DNA of 64,000 bases from Flavobacteriaceae bacterium UBA3611 (GCA_002375495.1 DFLU01000005.1:1-64000), one strand, 5' to 3'; counted from the stretch's first letter, positions 19,187 through 28,954 are shown. Notes: generated from the letters alone by a model not told the origin. Translations and numbers: made by a program.

Positions 19187-19758
19187 TGAAACTATTATTA
19201 GCTTGCTTATTATGTACTTCATTCCTATGTGCACAATCTACGATGAAGTACACTGCAAATGCAGCGCAACCCTTCGGAAAGATAAATCCGACCGCTCCCC
19301 CAGAAACGGCAGATTACGCCCCACTTATTGGAACTTGTGATTGTACCTCAACCACCCGAAAAGCAGATCAATCTTGGGCAGAACCCCAAGATATGACATG
19401 GACGTTTAAATACATCATGAATGGTAACGCCGTGCAGGATGAGACGCTAAAAGAAGATGGCAGCCATTCTGGGAGTATCAGGCAATTTGCTGCAGACAGC
19501 AGCAGATGGTATGTTCATTATTATTCGAATACCGTACCTACTCCAATACTTTCAGCATGGGAAGGTGGGAAACGGGGAGATAGCATTGTATTATATCGAG
19601 CGCAGAAGGCTCCCAACGGCACTGAAGGCTTTTTTCGAATAACGTTTAGCAATATTTCAGACGAAGGTTTTAATTGGCTGGGAGAATGGGTAAACACTAA
19701 TGAAACGTTCCGATTTCCGACTTGGAAAATCGTATGTACAAAAACTGAAGACGATTAA
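19186..19758 (+). CDS. Secreted beta-rich protein, DUF1579/calycin-like
   Basis: 190 residues with a Sec signal peptide ([17 protein letters not shown]). The mature part reads as successive beta strands with the pattern LIGTCDCTS ... [19 protein letters not shown] ... WYVHYYSN ... FRITFSNIS, a layout like lipocalin/DUF1579-type small barrels. The match is by shape and motif rhythm only. The CDC pair near 50 could form a disulphide or bind metal. It is the second gene of the operon, with start and stop codons touching its neighbours. Confidence 0.72.
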   Translation: MKLLLACLLCTSFLCAQSTMKYTANAAQPFGKINPTAPPETADYAPLIGTCDCTSTTRKADQSWAEPQDMTWTFKYIMNGNAVQDETLKEDGSHSGSIRQFAADSSRWYVHYYSNTVPTPILSAWEGGKRGDSIVLYRAQKAPNGTEGFFRITFSNISDEGFNWLGEWVNTNETFRFPTWKIVCTKTEDD

Positions 19759-19759
19759 T

Positions 19760-20188
19760 ATGAATAGCCTAAGACCATTCCATTTGGCAATTCCGGTAGA
19801 TTCTTTAGAACCTAGCCGCACCTTTTATAGAGAAACGCTGGGCTGTGAAGAAGGCCGCAGTAGCGACCATTGGGTCGATTTCAACTTTTTTGGCCACCAG
19901 CTTGTAATTCATGTAAAGGAAATTTCCGAAGAACGAGAAAATGTTAGTAATCTGGTTGATGGAAAAGACGTACCCATTCCACATTTTGGTGTGGTGCTTA
20001 CCATGGAAGATTTTGAGACGCTATCACACCGACTCAAAAATAACGGGGTACATTTTGTGATTGAACCCTATATCCGTTTTGAAGGAAAGCCTGGAGAGCA
20101 AGCCACTATGTTTTTTAAAGATCCTGCTGGCAACGCACTCGAATTTAAAGCATTTAAAAACCTTAACCAACTTTTTGCAATCACCTAA
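19760..20188 (+). CDS. VOC (glyoxalase-fold) family protein
   Basis: 142 residues from the ATG at 19760, one base after the previous stop. The vicinal-oxygen-chelate fold is shown by the paired beta-alpha-beta-beta-beta units. Likely metal ligands are His8 (FHLAIPV), His near 77 (PHFGVVL) and Glu near 128 (NALEFKAF). The ending [16 protein letters not shown] is the classic VOC signature. It is probably a small-molecule dioxygenase, lyase or resistance-type enzyme; the substrate cannot be told. Confidence 0.9.
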   Translation: MNSLRPFHLAIPVDSLEPSRTFYRETLGCEEGRSSDHWVDFNFFGHQLVIHVKEISEERENVSNLVDGKDVPIPHFGVVLTMEDFETLSHRLKNNGVHFVIEPYIRFEGKPGEQATMFFKDPAGNALEFKAFKNLNQLFAIT

Positions 20189-20191
20189 CTT

Positions 20192-21238
20192 ATGGGTTCC
20201 ATTAGACCAACTATTATCCGCCAAATTTTTATTCTTCTGCTCATCTTACTTATGGGCACACTTATATTTAGAGAGATAATCCCTTATTTTTCTGGTGTAT
20301 TGGGCGCAATCACAATTTATGTGCTTTTACGAAGATGGATGGCAATCTTGGTTAAAAAGAAAGGTTGGCGACCCGATCTGGCTGCGGGATTGCTCATGTT
20401 GCTTTCCTTCTTTGGAATCCTGATTCCCGTTGCTGGTATCATTTTAATGCTGAGCAACAAAATTGGACGAGCTGTTAACAACTCAGAGAAAGTAGCGTCC
20501 GCAGTTAAAAAACAGGTAGTAGCCTGGGAAGATAAATTAGGGTATGACCTTAGTTCAGAAATCGATGTTTCGGCAATTTCTGGTTGGCTGTCAGAAAACC
20601 TACAGAGTTTTGCAGGTAGCACATTCGATATCTTTATCGCCATTGGTTTGATGTATTTTATGCTGTATTATATGCTAACCAATAGACGGGAACTTAAAGA
20701 ATCGTTATTTGAGTACATCCCAATCAGTAAAAAAAATCTTAAGAAAATAGGCGACGAGTCGCATGCCATGGTACGCTCAAACGCATTAGGAATCCCAATG
20801 GTTGCTATCGCCCAAGGAGTGATAGCACTCATCGGATTTTTGATTTTTGGAATTGAAGACCCCTTCTTCTGGTTCGTGATTGTTACCATAGGTTCTATGA
20901 TTCCATTTGTGGGTACGCTTTTAGGAATTCTCCCTGTTTTTATACTCACGCTATCGGCTGGGGACACGTTTCAGGCATGGGGAATTTTGATTTACGGCCT
21001 TGTGGTGGTAGGCTCTACAGACAATATTATTAGGCTATATGTACTCAAAAAACTAGACAATGTGCATCCTTTGGTAACACTCATTGGTGTCATTGTGGGA
21101 GTACCGTTATTTGGCTTTATCGGGTTAATTTTTGGACCCTTGCTCATCAGTTTGTTTATGATTGTGATGCGTATTTACAAACGCGAATACGGCAAACCGC
21201 AACACGACGACCCCACAGACGATGATCCAGATTTGTAA
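20192..21238 (+). CDS. AI-2E family transporter (YdiK/PerM-type permease)
   Basis: 348 residues with about seven to eight hydrophobic segments, starting three bases after the previous stop. The family pattern is clear: a double TM at the N-terminus, a long soluble loop at about 95-145, then the C-terminal FWFVIVTIGSMIPFVGTLLGILP and DNIIRLYVLKKL...HPLVTLIGVIVGVPLFGFIGLIFGPLL blocks (quoted in parts). Members are proposed small-molecule or Na+/H+ exporters; the AI-2 label should not be taken literally. The C-terminus is Asp-rich. Confidence 0.92.
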   Translation: MGSIRPTIIRQIFILLLILLMGTLIFREIIPYFSGVLGAITIYVLLRRWMAILVKKKGWRPDLAAGLLMLLSFFGILIPVAGIILMLSNKIGRAVNNSEKVASAVKKQVVAWEDKLGYDLSSEIDVSAISGWLSENLQSFAGSTFDIFIAIGLMYFMLYYMLTNRRELKESLFEYIPISKKNLKKIGDESHAMVRSNALGIPMVAIAQGVIALIGFLIFGIEDPFFWFVIVTIGSMIPFVGTLLGILPVFILTLSAGDTFQAWGILIYGLVVVGSTDNIIRLYVLKKLDNVHPLVTLIGVIVGVPLFGFIGLIFGPLLISLFMIVMRIYKREYGKPQHDDPTDDDPDL

Positions 21239-21240
21239 TT

Positions 21241-21723
21241 ATGTTTCAGAAATTTGACCATACTCAATTTCCACCTTCAGAAAAACCTGTGTTGGTATGG
21301 GATGGCGATTGTGGTTTTTGCAAGTATTGGGTGACTCGTTGGAAAAAAATTACACACGGGAAAATAACATTTCAAACCTATCAAGACGTCGCACATCAAT
21401 TTGAAGATATTCCACTCAAGGAGTTTAAAAAAGCCTCGCGACTCATAACTGCGGAAGGAACTGTACACAGCGGACCAGATTCGGCTTATATGAGTTATTA
21501 TATTGCAAATAGAAATTCACCCTGGCACAATTGGTACAGAAAATATAGTTGGTTTCAGCGTCTAAGCGATCACGGTTATAATTATATCGCAAAACATAGA
21601 AGTTTCTTTTTTAAACTAACAAAAGCCATGTTGGGTGGTGACTCCACTTCTTTTAAACATTATTGGGCGATGTATCTCTTCGGAATAGCAGTGTTACTAT
21701 TTTTACTTTTCAAATATTTATAA
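21241..21723 (+). CDS. DCC-family thiol-disulfide oxidoreductase-like protein (DUF393)
   Basis: 160 residues, starting two bases after the AI-2E stop. The signature VWDGDCGFCKYWV near 20 gives the DxDCxxC thiol motif. A C-terminal hydrophobic segment (about 138-157, YLFGIAVLLFLLFKYL) suggests a tail anchor. The family is predicted to be a thioredoxin-like redox protein with unknown partners. Last gene of the operon begun at 18947. Confidence 0.9.
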   Translation: MFQKFDHTQFPPSEKPVLVWDGDCGFCKYWVTRWKKITHGKITFQTYQDVAHQFEDIPLKEFKKASRLITAEGTVHSGPDSAYMSYYIANRNSPWHNWYRKYSWFQRLSDHGYNYIAKHRSFFFKLTKAMLGGDSTSFKHYWAMYLFGIAVLLFLLFKYL

Positions 21724-21782
21724 CAAAATTTTAAAACAGAATCACGGTTCCAAGCCGTAACTTTACTTAAATAAATAATTGT

Positions 21783-22211
21783 ATGTTTTTTACCAATAAG
21801 AAAGAAGCGGATAAAAACGTAGTCGAAAAGAAAATCGACGACGTTTACATGGAAGAAAAAGTCTCCGAAGTTAATGATGGGGATGTTGAAATTCTATTAG
21901 AAAACGAAGAAGAGATTTCTAAAAAACTAGCGGGTGCTAACTCGTTGAGTAAATATGTTGAGATTGGTAAAATAATGTTAGGAATGGTGAAAGATATGAA
22001 ACGGGGTGAATACACTAGTGTACCCTGGTTTGTGATAGCCACTATTGTCATGGCACTTTTATACATGCTTAACCCATTAGATATCGTTCCAGACTTTATA
22101 CCCGGAGTAGGTTATATAGACGATCTTGCAGTGCTTTCATTAGGTATGGGGTGGATAGAGACTGATATTCATAAATATTTAGATTGGAAGTTGTCACAAG
22201 CGGATGTTTAA
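21783..22211 (+). CDS. DUF1232 (YkvA-type) small membrane protein
   Basis: 142 residues. The first 80 are charged and soluble. The C-terminal half carries the DUF1232 signature: PWFVIATIVMALLYMLNPLD, then IVPDFIPGVGYIDDLAVLSL, with one or two membrane segments. Function unknown. Its stop codon overlaps the stop codon of the convergent LytTR regulator by four bases. Confidence 0.9.
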   Translation: MFFTNKKEADKNVVEKKIDDVYMEEKVSEVNDGDVEILLENEEEISKKLAGANSLSKYVEIGKIMLGMVKDMKRGEYTSVPWFVIATIVMALLYMLNPLDIVPDFIPGVGYIDDLAVLSLGMGWIETDIHKYLDWKLSQADV

Positions 22212-22900
22212 ATTTTTTCTAGCCTTTTTTGAACGGATTCTCGGTACCCCCTGCTTATAGATAGTGCCGTACCAGCTATTTCTACATGTTCGGTAGTGAA
22301 GTTTTCTATTTTTGAGATAGCCACTACCGAAGACCTATGTATCTGTATGAATTTCAACGAAGGTAATTTGGTTACCACATTTTTCATAGTTTCCCTAGTA
22401 ACATAAGCCTTATCTTCTGTATGCAATTTGATATAATCCCCAAAACTTTCAGCATATAGGAGTGAATCAAAATCTATTTTTACCATTTTACGATCACATC
22501 TAAAAAAAGTAAAACCATATGCTTCTTTTTCAGTAGGGACAACTTTTATTTCCTCAAACTTATGTAAGGCAGAAATAAAACGTTCTAAAGAAATAGGTTT
22601 GAGCAGGTAATCTACGGCATTTAGCTCAAAACCTTCTACAGCATATTCCCGATAGGCTGTCGTAAATATAACTGCCGATTTCTTGTCTATTGCCTTTGCG
22701 AACATGAGTCCTGTAACCTCTGGCATATTGATATCTAAGAAAATAAGATCTACATCATGGGTTTGAAGTGCCCGGAAACCTTCCGATGCATTTTTACAAC
22801 TTGAAACCACATCATAACCTTCAATTTTAGAGAGATGGCTTATTATTATTTCTCGCGCCATAGGCTCATCGTCTATAATAAGTACACTATATTTTTTCAT
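22208..22900 (-). CDS. LytTR-type response regulator
   Basis: 230 residues. An N-terminal receiver domain has the phospho-acceptor Asp56 (LIFLDINMP) and acidic Asp10/Asp11. A LytTR DNA-binding domain runs from about 130 to the end, with the typical ESFGDYIKLHTEDKAYVTRE and FIQIHRSSVVAISKI segments. It is the partner of the LytS-like kinase at 22887-23948, whose coding sequence overlaps its start by 14 bases, so the two are co-translated. Confidence 0.95.
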   Translation of the reverse strand: MKKYSVLIIDDEPMAREIIISHLSKIEGYDVVSSCKNASEGFRALQTHDVDLIFLDINMPEVTGLMFAKAIDKKSAVIFTTAYREYAVEGFELNAVDYLLKPISLERFISALHKFEEIKVVPTEKEAYGFTFFRCDRKMVKIDFDSLLYAESFGDYIKLHTEDKAYVTRETMKNVVTKLPSLKFIQIHRSSVVAISKIENFTTEHVEIAGTALSISRGYRESVQKRLEKI

Positions 22901-23948
22901 CTTTATACATTATTGATAAATTCAATAAAAACTGGGCATCGGTTCTTTTTGTGCTAAGCTCAAAAGAATCTGGGTATACTGTTTCCAACCGTTTTCGACT
23001 ATTTTGGAGGCCAATTCCGTGATTGCTTTTTTCTTCACTTGTATTGCCCACAGTATTTTCGATGGTAAATAACAATAAGGTGCTGGTAGACCTTAGCTTT
23101 ATGAAGATATCTAAGATACCATCTCTCCCTGCTCCATGTTTAAATGCGTTTTCAATATATGCCATAAACAACATTGGTGGAACCTGCTTATCTGTTTCAA
23201 TTTCCTTCTCAAAACGCAGGCGCACCGTATCCTTGAACCGGATACTCTCTAAACCGATGTACGACTCTATGTACGTCACTTCATCATAAATAGAGACCAA
23301 TGGTTTTTCTATTTGATGAAGTACATAATCCAACAAGTTGGATAATTTTAGAACAAGTGCTGGGGTCTCTTCAGATTTTTTTAGAGCGAACGCATACACT
23401 GTATTCAGTATATTAAACAAAAAATGTGGGTGTATCTGTTGTTTCAAATAATGGAGCTCTCTTTGTTTCAATAGCAACTTACCCTCTAAAATCTTATTCT
23501 GAAGAATTTTATTTTGGTTACGTGTATTATAGTGATGTTTTAAAAGATTAATAAAGCTCACAACTCCTACTACCAGATAGACTAAAATAAGTACGAACAC
23601 AAAATTACGTGTGAGCAATGGCATGGTTTCTACATTGAAATACGCTTTTATCATAAATCCGAAGAACACAATGAGCATGATAAGAAATAGCGAGCCTATC
23701 ATGGTATACAAACTATATAATGCACATAAGGCATATTTTTGTTTTAAAAGATAGTTTGGTATAATCTCGTACGAAAAAGTATAAGTTGCAGCTATGGTTA
23801 CTGGAAGTAGACTAGACGAAAACCAAAATACAAAAGACTGATTTTCGGTATTGTAGCTAAAAAAGTATACATAAAATAGCCAAACAAGAACCCAAAGAAT
23901 GATATGATAGGGTATATATTTAAACCGACGTAGCAATTGTGCAAGCAT
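22887..23948 (-). CDS. LytS-like sensor histidine kinase
   Basis: 353 residues. Four hydrophobic segments (about 12-30, 42-62, 78-100, 116-134) form a membrane sensor with little periplasmic sequence. A coiled-coil linker (145-168) leads to the His_kinase box QIHPHFLFNILN with probable phospho-His175. The ATPase part has PMLFMAYIENAFKHG and the GIGLQNSRKRL box. This domain set is typical of LytS/YehU kinases that pair with LytTR regulators. What it senses is unknown. Confidence 0.94.
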   Translation of the reverse strand: MLAQLLRRFKYIPYHIILWVLVWLFYVYFFSYNTENQSFVFWFSSSLLPVTIAATYTFSYEIIPNYLLKQKYALCALYSLYTMIGSLFLIMLIVFFGFMIKAYFNVETMPLLTRNFVFVLILVYLVVGVVSFINLLKHHYNTRNQNKILQNKILEGKLLLKQRELHYLKQQIHPHFLFNILNTVYAFALKKSEETPALVLKLSNLLDYVLHQIEKPLVSIYDEVTYIESYIGLESIRFKDTVRLRFEKEIETDKQVPPMLFMAYIENAFKHGAGRDGILDIFIKLRSTSTLLLFTIENTVGNTSEEKSNHGIGLQNSRKRLETVYPDSFELSTKRTDAQFLLNLSIMYKDEKI

Positions 23949-24124
23949 CTTGCAAAGATGGGTATTTTAAATAAAAGTGATAGTTTTATGAGATGGATGA
24001 CCAATTTTGAAGGACTAATAACATAAACATTGATGTGGAATAGTAAAAATCACATAAAAACAGTTGTCTATCGGGTTGATTTGTACTTTTATCGCATTAA
24101 AATAACCCCGAGCGCAAGTATCTA

Positions 24125-24132
24125 TATGTTTG
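24125..24132 (+). promoter_or_regulatory. -7 promoter element for the ExbB-like gene
   Basis: TATGTTTG fits TAnnTTTG and lies 25 bases before the ATG at 24158. No -33 box is obvious. Confidence 0.45.
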
Positions 24133-24157
24133 CACTATAACTCTTAAAAAAAATAGT

Positions 24158-24514
24158 ATGCGAATTCCATTAAACATTCTTGTTGAGGGCGGACTTGTAT
24201 TTATGCTCCCATTAGTTGCCATGATTTTTATCATCATAATTTTGTTGATCTTGGCAATGACCAAAAACCAATTTCAAAGTAAATACGCTAAGCTCATCTC
24301 ACACATAAGTCTTTTTGCGTTAGTTTGGGGATTTTTAGGATCTGTAATCGGGCTCATTCAAGCATTTGATGCGATACAAACTGTGGGAGATGTTTCTAGT
24401 GGAATGATGGCTGGCGGATTAAAAGTGGCGTTGATAACAACACTTTTTGGTGCCGTGTCGTTTCTAATTGGCCGATTTAGTATAATCTTAATTACGCTGC
24501 GTTCAATAGATTAA
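24158..24514 (+). CDS. Minimal MotA/TolQ/ExbB-like membrane protein
   Basis: 118 residues with three hydrophobic segments (about 12-33, 48-68, 86-112). The stretch FLGSVIGLIQAFDAIQTVGD, then a gap and GGLKVALITTLFGAVSFLIGR, matches the conserved C-terminal two TM helices of ExbB/TolQ/MotA, including the small-residue GSVIGL and TTLFG motifs. Full-length family members exceed 200 residues and have a cytoplasmic domain; here it is missing, as is any ExbD partner. It is transcribed divergently from the LytS/LytTR pair, 209 bases away. A proton-channel role is inference. Confidence 0.72.
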   Translation: MRIPLNILVEGGLVFMLPLVAMIFIIIILLILAMTKNQFQSKYAKLISHISLFALVWGFLGSVIGLIQAFDAIQTVGDVSSGMMAGGLKVALITTLFGAVSFLIGRFSIILITLRSID

Positions 24515-24576
24515 AACGAGACATCGTGTTGAACAGCTTTAATGAAAAAATGTAACTAAGTAATTTTTGGCATATA

Positions 24577-25206
24577 CTATTGCTTAGGGCGATTTATCGA
24601 ATTTCTAAGTTTTCCGAAGATATAGTTTACTGAAAAACCATAGAAGTTTTCTCTTTTTGCAAATTTCACAACGGGCCCAACCGAAATTCCATTTTTTTCG
24701 CTCAAGCAAAATTCAACTTTAGGCTGAAGCAATACAATGGCAGATGACTCATTTTTGGAATCAGAGGTATAATTAGAAATAAGTCCGAATCCGCCGACGA
24801 ACTCAAAATTAGTCTCGTAACTATAGGAAGTGTATCCTAAACCTGCCATCAGATTTAAACGGGTTTTAGGATGTTTACTGAAATTTATGATCCGCCCAAA
24901 CGAACCGTGATATACCATATATTTATCTAATGGAATCGTCGTACCAAAAGCAATTAAATCAAAAAAGCCAATGGCAAAATCATCAGGAAGTTCCCTTGGG
25001 TTACAAGTAAAAAACTGAAAGCCTAATTGTACACTGTATTTTTGATTAAAAATATAATTTCCAGCTACAGAAACGCCTGCAAAGTTACCTACTTCAGGGC
25101 CAATTTGGCCATAATAATATGATGTTGATTCTTGTTGCGCAAAACCAACTTGCAAAAAGCAAGTCAAAAAAAGAGATATTAAAAGCGTTGGGCCATAGTT
25201 TTTCAT
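24577..25206 (-). CDS. Predicted outer-membrane beta-barrel protein
   Basis: 209 residues with a Sec signal (1-24, ending VGFAQ). The mature part alternates short strands ending in aromatic residues, with GNFAGVSVAGNYIFN, LMAGLGYTSYSYE and a final FYGFSVNYIFGKL, as in small 8- to 10-strand barrels. The basic tail after the last strand is unusual for an outer-membrane protein. No family name is recognised. Its ATG overlaps the folD stop (TGATG), so it is read as the second gene of a folD transcript. Confidence 0.65.
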   Translation of the reverse strand: MKNYGPTLLISLFLTCFLQVGFAQQESTSYYYGQIGPEVGNFAGVSVAGNYIFNQKYSVQLGFQFFTCNPRELPDDFAIGFFDLIAFGTTIPLDKYMVYHGSFGRIINFSKHPKTRLNLMAGLGYTSYSYETNFEFVGGFGLISNYTSDSKNESSAIVLLQPKVEFCLSEKNGISVGPVVKFAKRENFYGFSVNYIFGKLRNSINRPKQ

Positions 25207-26084
25207 CAGCCCATTCGTTGCTCTCTTGCCAACAAAGTGTTTTTGAGCAGCATGGCAATCGTCATCGGGCCAACACCTCCTGGTACCGGCGTGATAAAAC
25301 TGGATTTTTTACTGACATTTTCAAAATCGACATCACCTACAATTCGGTACCCTCTAGGCTTTGAATCATCATCTACGCGGGTAATTCCGACATCAATCAC
25401 GACAGCATCGTCCCTGACCATTTCAGCTTTCAAAAAATTAGGAACTCCAAGGGCAGAGATCACAATATCTGCTTGGGAGATGATCTGCGTAATATTTTTA
25501 GTATTACTGTGGGTTAATGTAACCGTACTATTACCTGGCCAACCTTTTCGGCTCATCAAAATGCTCATGGGACGCCCCACGATATGGCTTCTTCCAATCA
25601 CAACAGTATGTTTTCCTTTGGTATCCACATCATAGCGTTCTAGCAGTTCCAGAATTCCAAAGGGAGTAGCGGGAATAAATGTACTCATATCGAGCGCCAT
25701 CTTTCCGAAGTTTTCTGGGTGGAAACCGTCTACATCTTTACTTGGGTCTACCGCCATCAGTACTTTTTGCGTATTGATTTGGGGAGGTAAAGGCAACTGA
25801 ATGATAAATCCGTCGATGTTATCATCTTCGTTCAGCTCTTTAATTTTATGGAGTAGTTCAATTTCTGAAGTGGTATGTTTCATTCGTACCATAGTAGACT
25901 CAAACCCTACACGTTCGCAAGCTCGCACTTTGCTACCAACATAAGTAAGACTGGCCCCATCGTCACCAACAATCACAGCGGCCAAGTGTGGAACTTTTTC
26001 GCCTTGGGATTTCATTTTATCGACCTCAGCCTTGATCTCGTCTTTAATATCGTTCGAAACCTTTTTACCATCTAAAAGAATCAT
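25206..26084 (-). CDS. folD: Bifunctional methylenetetrahydrofolate dehydrogenase/cyclohydrolase
   Basis: Interconverts 5,10-methylene- and 10-formyl-THF in one-carbon metabolism. 292 residues, normal. The catalytic Tyr48/Lys52 pair is in TYVGSKVRACE. The QLPLPP motif, KDVDGFHPENFGKM, the NADP-binding VVIGRSHIVGRPM and the PVPGGVGPMTIAML signature are all intact. It lies downstream of ffh on the same strand with a 104-base gap. Confidence 0.97.
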   Translation of the reverse strand: MILLDGKKVSNDIKDEIKAEVDKMKSQGEKVPHLAAVIVGDDGASLTYVGSKVRACERVGFESTMVRMKHTTSEIELLHKIKELNEDDNIDGFIIQLPLPPQINTQKVLMAVDPSKDVDGFHPENFGKMALDMSTFIPATPFGILELLERYDVDTKGKHTVVIGRSHIVGRPMSILMSRKGWPGNSTVTLTHSNTKNITQIISQADIVISALGVPNFLKAEMVRDDAVVIDVGITRVDDDSKPRGYRIVGDVDFENVSKKSSFITPVPGGVGPMTIAMLLKNTLLAREQRMG

Positions 26085-26145
26085 ACTGCTTACTTATTGG
26101 TGAGTTTTTTTGATTTATATACTGCATTGACAACCAATGAAGTAC

Positions 26146-26172
26146 AACTAACGACTAAGAACTAAAGACTAA
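26146..26172. repeat. TTAGTC-type short dispersed repeat
   Basis: On the minus strand it repeats TTAGTC/TTAGTT (TTAGTCTTTAGTTCTTAGTC followed by GTTAGTT). The same motif occurs at 12035-12058 and near rpsK (60581-60676). Confidence 0.45.
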
Positions 26173-26188
26173 GTGCCAGCGACTGATT

Positions 26189-27517
26189 TTACTTCATTTT
26201 CCCCATCATCTGCATCATCTTTCGACCGCCGCCACCTTGCATCATTTTCATCATTTTGCTCATTTGGTCGAACTGCTTCAGCAACTGGTTTACTTCTTGA
26301 ACTGAAGTACCACTTCCTTTTGCGATACGTTTTTTCCGGCTTCCGTTAATTACGGCCGGGCTCGTTCGTTCTTCGGGGGTCATACTATGTATTATGGCCT
26401 CAATACCTTTAAATGCGTCATCATCGATATCTACATCTTTTAGGGCTTTTCCAGCACCAGGTATCATCCCTATCAGATCTTTCATGCTACCCATTTTCTT
26501 TACCTGCTGAATCTGCTTAATGAAATCGTCGAAACCAAATTGGTTCTTAGCGATTTTCTTTTGCAATTTTCTCGCTTCTTCTTCATCAAACTGTTCTTGG
26601 GCTCTTTCAACTAAGGAAACTACATCTCCCATGCCCAAAATACGGTCTGCCATACGTGCTGGGTGGAACACATCGATGGCATCCATTTTTTCACCGGTAC
26701 CGATAAACTTGATGGGTTTATTTACAACGCTCTTAATCGAAATAGCTGCACCACCTCGCGTATCACCATCTAATTTAGTGAGCACCACTCCATCGAAATT
26801 AAGCCGGTCGTTAAAGGATTTTGCAGTATTCACAGCATCCTGACCTGTCATAGAATCTACCACAAACAATGTTTCGTCTGGTGTAATTGCTTTGTGTACG
26901 TTCGCAATCTCGGTCATCATCTGCTCATCGACCGCCAAACGACCTGCGGTATCTACGATAACAACATTGTGCCCATTTTGTTTTGCGTGTGCAATAGCGT
27001 TAGTAGCAATCGCCACCGGATCCATATTTCCCTCTTCGCTATATACTTCTACGTCGATTTGGTCTCCCACCACGTGCAATTGATTAATTGCAGCGGGACG
27101 GTAAACATCACAGGCTACCAAAAGGGGTTTTTTAGTTTTCTTCGTTTTTAAGAAATTGGCTAACTTTCCGGAGAAAGTTGTTTTACCACTACCCTGTAAT
27201 CCTGACATTAAAATGACACTGGGCGACCCTTTTAAATTAATCCCAGCCGTTTCACCTCCCATGAGTTGGGTAAGTTCATCTTTTACGATTTTCACCATAA
27301 GCTGTCCAGGCTGTAGGGTGGTTAGTACATCCTGTCCAAGCGCTTTTTCTTTTACACGATTGGTAAATTCTTTAGCAGTTTTAAAGTTAACATCGGCATC
27401 GAGCAAAGCGCGGCGAACCTCCTTAAGGGTTTCTGCAACGTTTACTTCAGTGATACTCCCGTGGCCTTTTAAAACGTGGAGGGCTTTATCTAATTTATCG
27501 CTAAGATTATTGAACAT
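26189..27517 (-). CDS. ffh: Signal recognition particle protein Ffh
   Basis: SRP54 GTPase that delivers nascent membrane proteins to the translocon with SRP RNA and FtsY. 442 residues. The N domain is followed by the G domain: P-loop GLQGSGKT (106-113), DTAGRLAVDEQMM near 190 and TKLDGDTRGGAA near 245. The M domain at the C-terminus is Met- and Gly-rich (KMMKMMQGGGGRKMMQMMGK), as needed for signal-peptide and RNA binding. Confidence 0.97.
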   Translation of the reverse strand: MFNNLSDKLDKALHVLKGHGSITEVNVAETLKEVRRALLDADVNFKTAKEFTNRVKEKALGQDVLTTLQPGQLMVKIVKDELTQLMGGETAGINLKGSPSVILMSGLQGSGKTTFSGKLANFLKTKKTKKPLLVACDVYRPAAINQLHVVGDQIDVEVYSEEGNMDPVAIATNAIAHAKQNGHNVVIVDTAGRLAVDEQMMTEIANVHKAITPDETLFVVDSMTGQDAVNTAKSFNDRLNFDGVVLTKLDGDTRGGAAISIKSVVNKPIKFIGTGEKMDAIDVFHPARMADRILGMGDVVSLVERAQEQFDEEEARKLQKKIAKNQFGFDDFIKQIQQVKKMGSMKDLIGMIPGAGKALKDVDIDDDAFKGIEAIIHSMTPEERTSPAVINGSRKKRIAKGSGTSVQEVNQLLKQFDQMSKMMKMMQGGGGRKMMQMMGKMK

Positions 27518-27611
27518 ATTCAGGTGTCATTTTAAAGAATGGCAAAGATACAAATTGGATGCCTTGTGACAAAGTCGGCGCATTACTAATTATATGTACT
27601 CAATTCGCATA

Positions 27612-28892
27612 CTATTGGTGATTACGTCTGGTATTCTTTCGGTTGCCACCTTTATTTTTAGAACTACCCCGAGAAGGTTTGTTATTCCTCGATTGCTGCC
27701 TACCACGCTGGTTCGCAGCTTTATTTTCTGCTTTCTTATCGAGTACTTCTTGTAGGTTCTCTGTTACTTCAAATCCAGGTATGGTTTTTTGGTCTAAGCG
27801 CTCTCCCAGCAATTTTTCGATAGCACGAACATATTCAAACTCGTCTACGCTCACTATGCTTATGGCTTCGCCGCTGGCCCCTGCCCTACCGGTTCTTCCA
27901 ATACGGTGCACGTAATCTTCAGGAATGTTAGGAAGCTCGTAGTTAATTACATGCGGTAATAACGGAATATCGAGTCCGCGTGCTGCAATATCTGTTGCTA
28001 CCAAAACCCGTACATTTCCGCTTTTAAAATTTGCCAGCGCCTTTGTTCTGGCACCTTGACTTTTATTTCCGTGTATCGCTGCGGAAGTTATTTTTGCTTT
28101 ATCCAATTTTTGCGCCAATCGGTTGGCACCATGCTTTGTTCGTGTAAAAATGAGCACCTGTTGCCAATTCCCTTCTGAAATAAGCTTGATGACCAAATCT
28201 GTTTTCTTTGCTTTATCAGTTTTAAAGATTAGCTGATCTACTTTTTCGGCAGTTGTATTTTCTGGAGTTGCTTCAACCAAAACAGGTTGGTATAAAAAGC
28301 TATTTGCTAGTTTTTTAATTTCTTTTGAAAAGGTCGCTGAAAAAAGTAAATTTTGCCTTCTTTTAGGCAACAGCGCCAAAATTTTGTTGATATCTCTAGC
28401 AAAGCCCATATCTAGCATCCTATCGGCTTCATCTAATACGAGAAACTCTACACTTTTTAATGAGAAAATCCCTTGGTTGTGTAAATCGAGTAAACGTCCT
28501 GGGGTAGCCACTAAAATATCGACTCCTTGTTTCATTGTTCTAATCTGTGGATTGGCATTTACCCCACCAAAAATCACAGTAGAACGTATGTCTACGTATT
28601 TCGAGTATGTTTTCACATCATCATACACTTGTGCAGCAAGTTCGCGTGTGGGTGTTAATACCAATGCCCTAACCGGGCGCTTGTGCATTTGTTTGGCATT
28701 GGCTAGCTTTTGAAGCATCGGAAGAGTGAACCCAGCGGTTTTACCAGTTCCTGTCTGTGCTGAAGCCAGCACATCTTTTCCTTCTAATATTCTCGGTATT
28801 GCTTTTTGTTGTATTGGAGTTGGAGTTTCGTATCCTTTTTCGCTGATTGCTTTCAGCAGGCTATCAGAAAGCCCTAAATTTTTAAATGACAT
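27612..28892 (-). CDS. DEAD-box RNA helicase (RhlE-type)
   Basis: 426 residues. The Q motif PTPIQQKAI is followed by motif I AQTGTGKT (45-52), [12 protein letters not shown] with MLDMGF, SAT, and the C-terminal [11 protein letters not shown] and [10 protein letters not shown] motifs. The C-terminal tail (about 375-426) is rich in Arg, Lys, Asn and Gln and probably binds RNA. Such helicases remodel structured RNA in ribosome assembly or cold adaptation. A minus-strand TACCTTTG -7 element lies at 28947-28954, with a TTG 23 bases further upstream. Confidence 0.95.
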   Translation of the reverse strand: MSFKNLGLSDSLLKAISEKGYETPTPIQQKAIPRILEGKDVLASAQTGTGKTAGFTLPMLQKLANAKQMHKRPVRALVLTPTRELAAQVYDDVKTYSKYVDIRSTVIFGGVNANPQIRTMKQGVDILVATPGRLLDLHNQGIFSLKSVEFLVLDEADRMLDMGFARDINKILALLPKRRQNLLFSATFSKEIKKLANSFLYQPVLVEATPENTTAEKVDQLIFKTDKAKKTDLVIKLISEGNWQQVLIFTRTKHGANRLAQKLDKAKITSAAIHGNKSQGARTKALANFKSGNVRVLVATDIAARGLDIPLLPHVINYELPNIPEDYVHRIGRTGRAGASGEAISIVSVDEFEYVRAIEKLLGERLDQKTIPGFEVTENLQEVLDKKAENKAANQRGRQQSRNNKPSRGSSKNKGGNRKNTRRNHQ

Positions 28893-28946
28893 ATAATGAA
28901 TTTAAGAAGCTCGTGAAGTTTATTTAATATGCTTCTTTATGAGGCA

Positions 28947-28954
28947 CAAAGGTA
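28947..28954 (-). promoter_or_regulatory. -7 promoter element for the DEAD-box helicase gene
   Basis: Minus-strand TACCTTTG matches TAnnTTTG. A TTG (complement of 28978-28980) lies 23 bases upstream as a possible -33 box. Confidence 0.5.
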
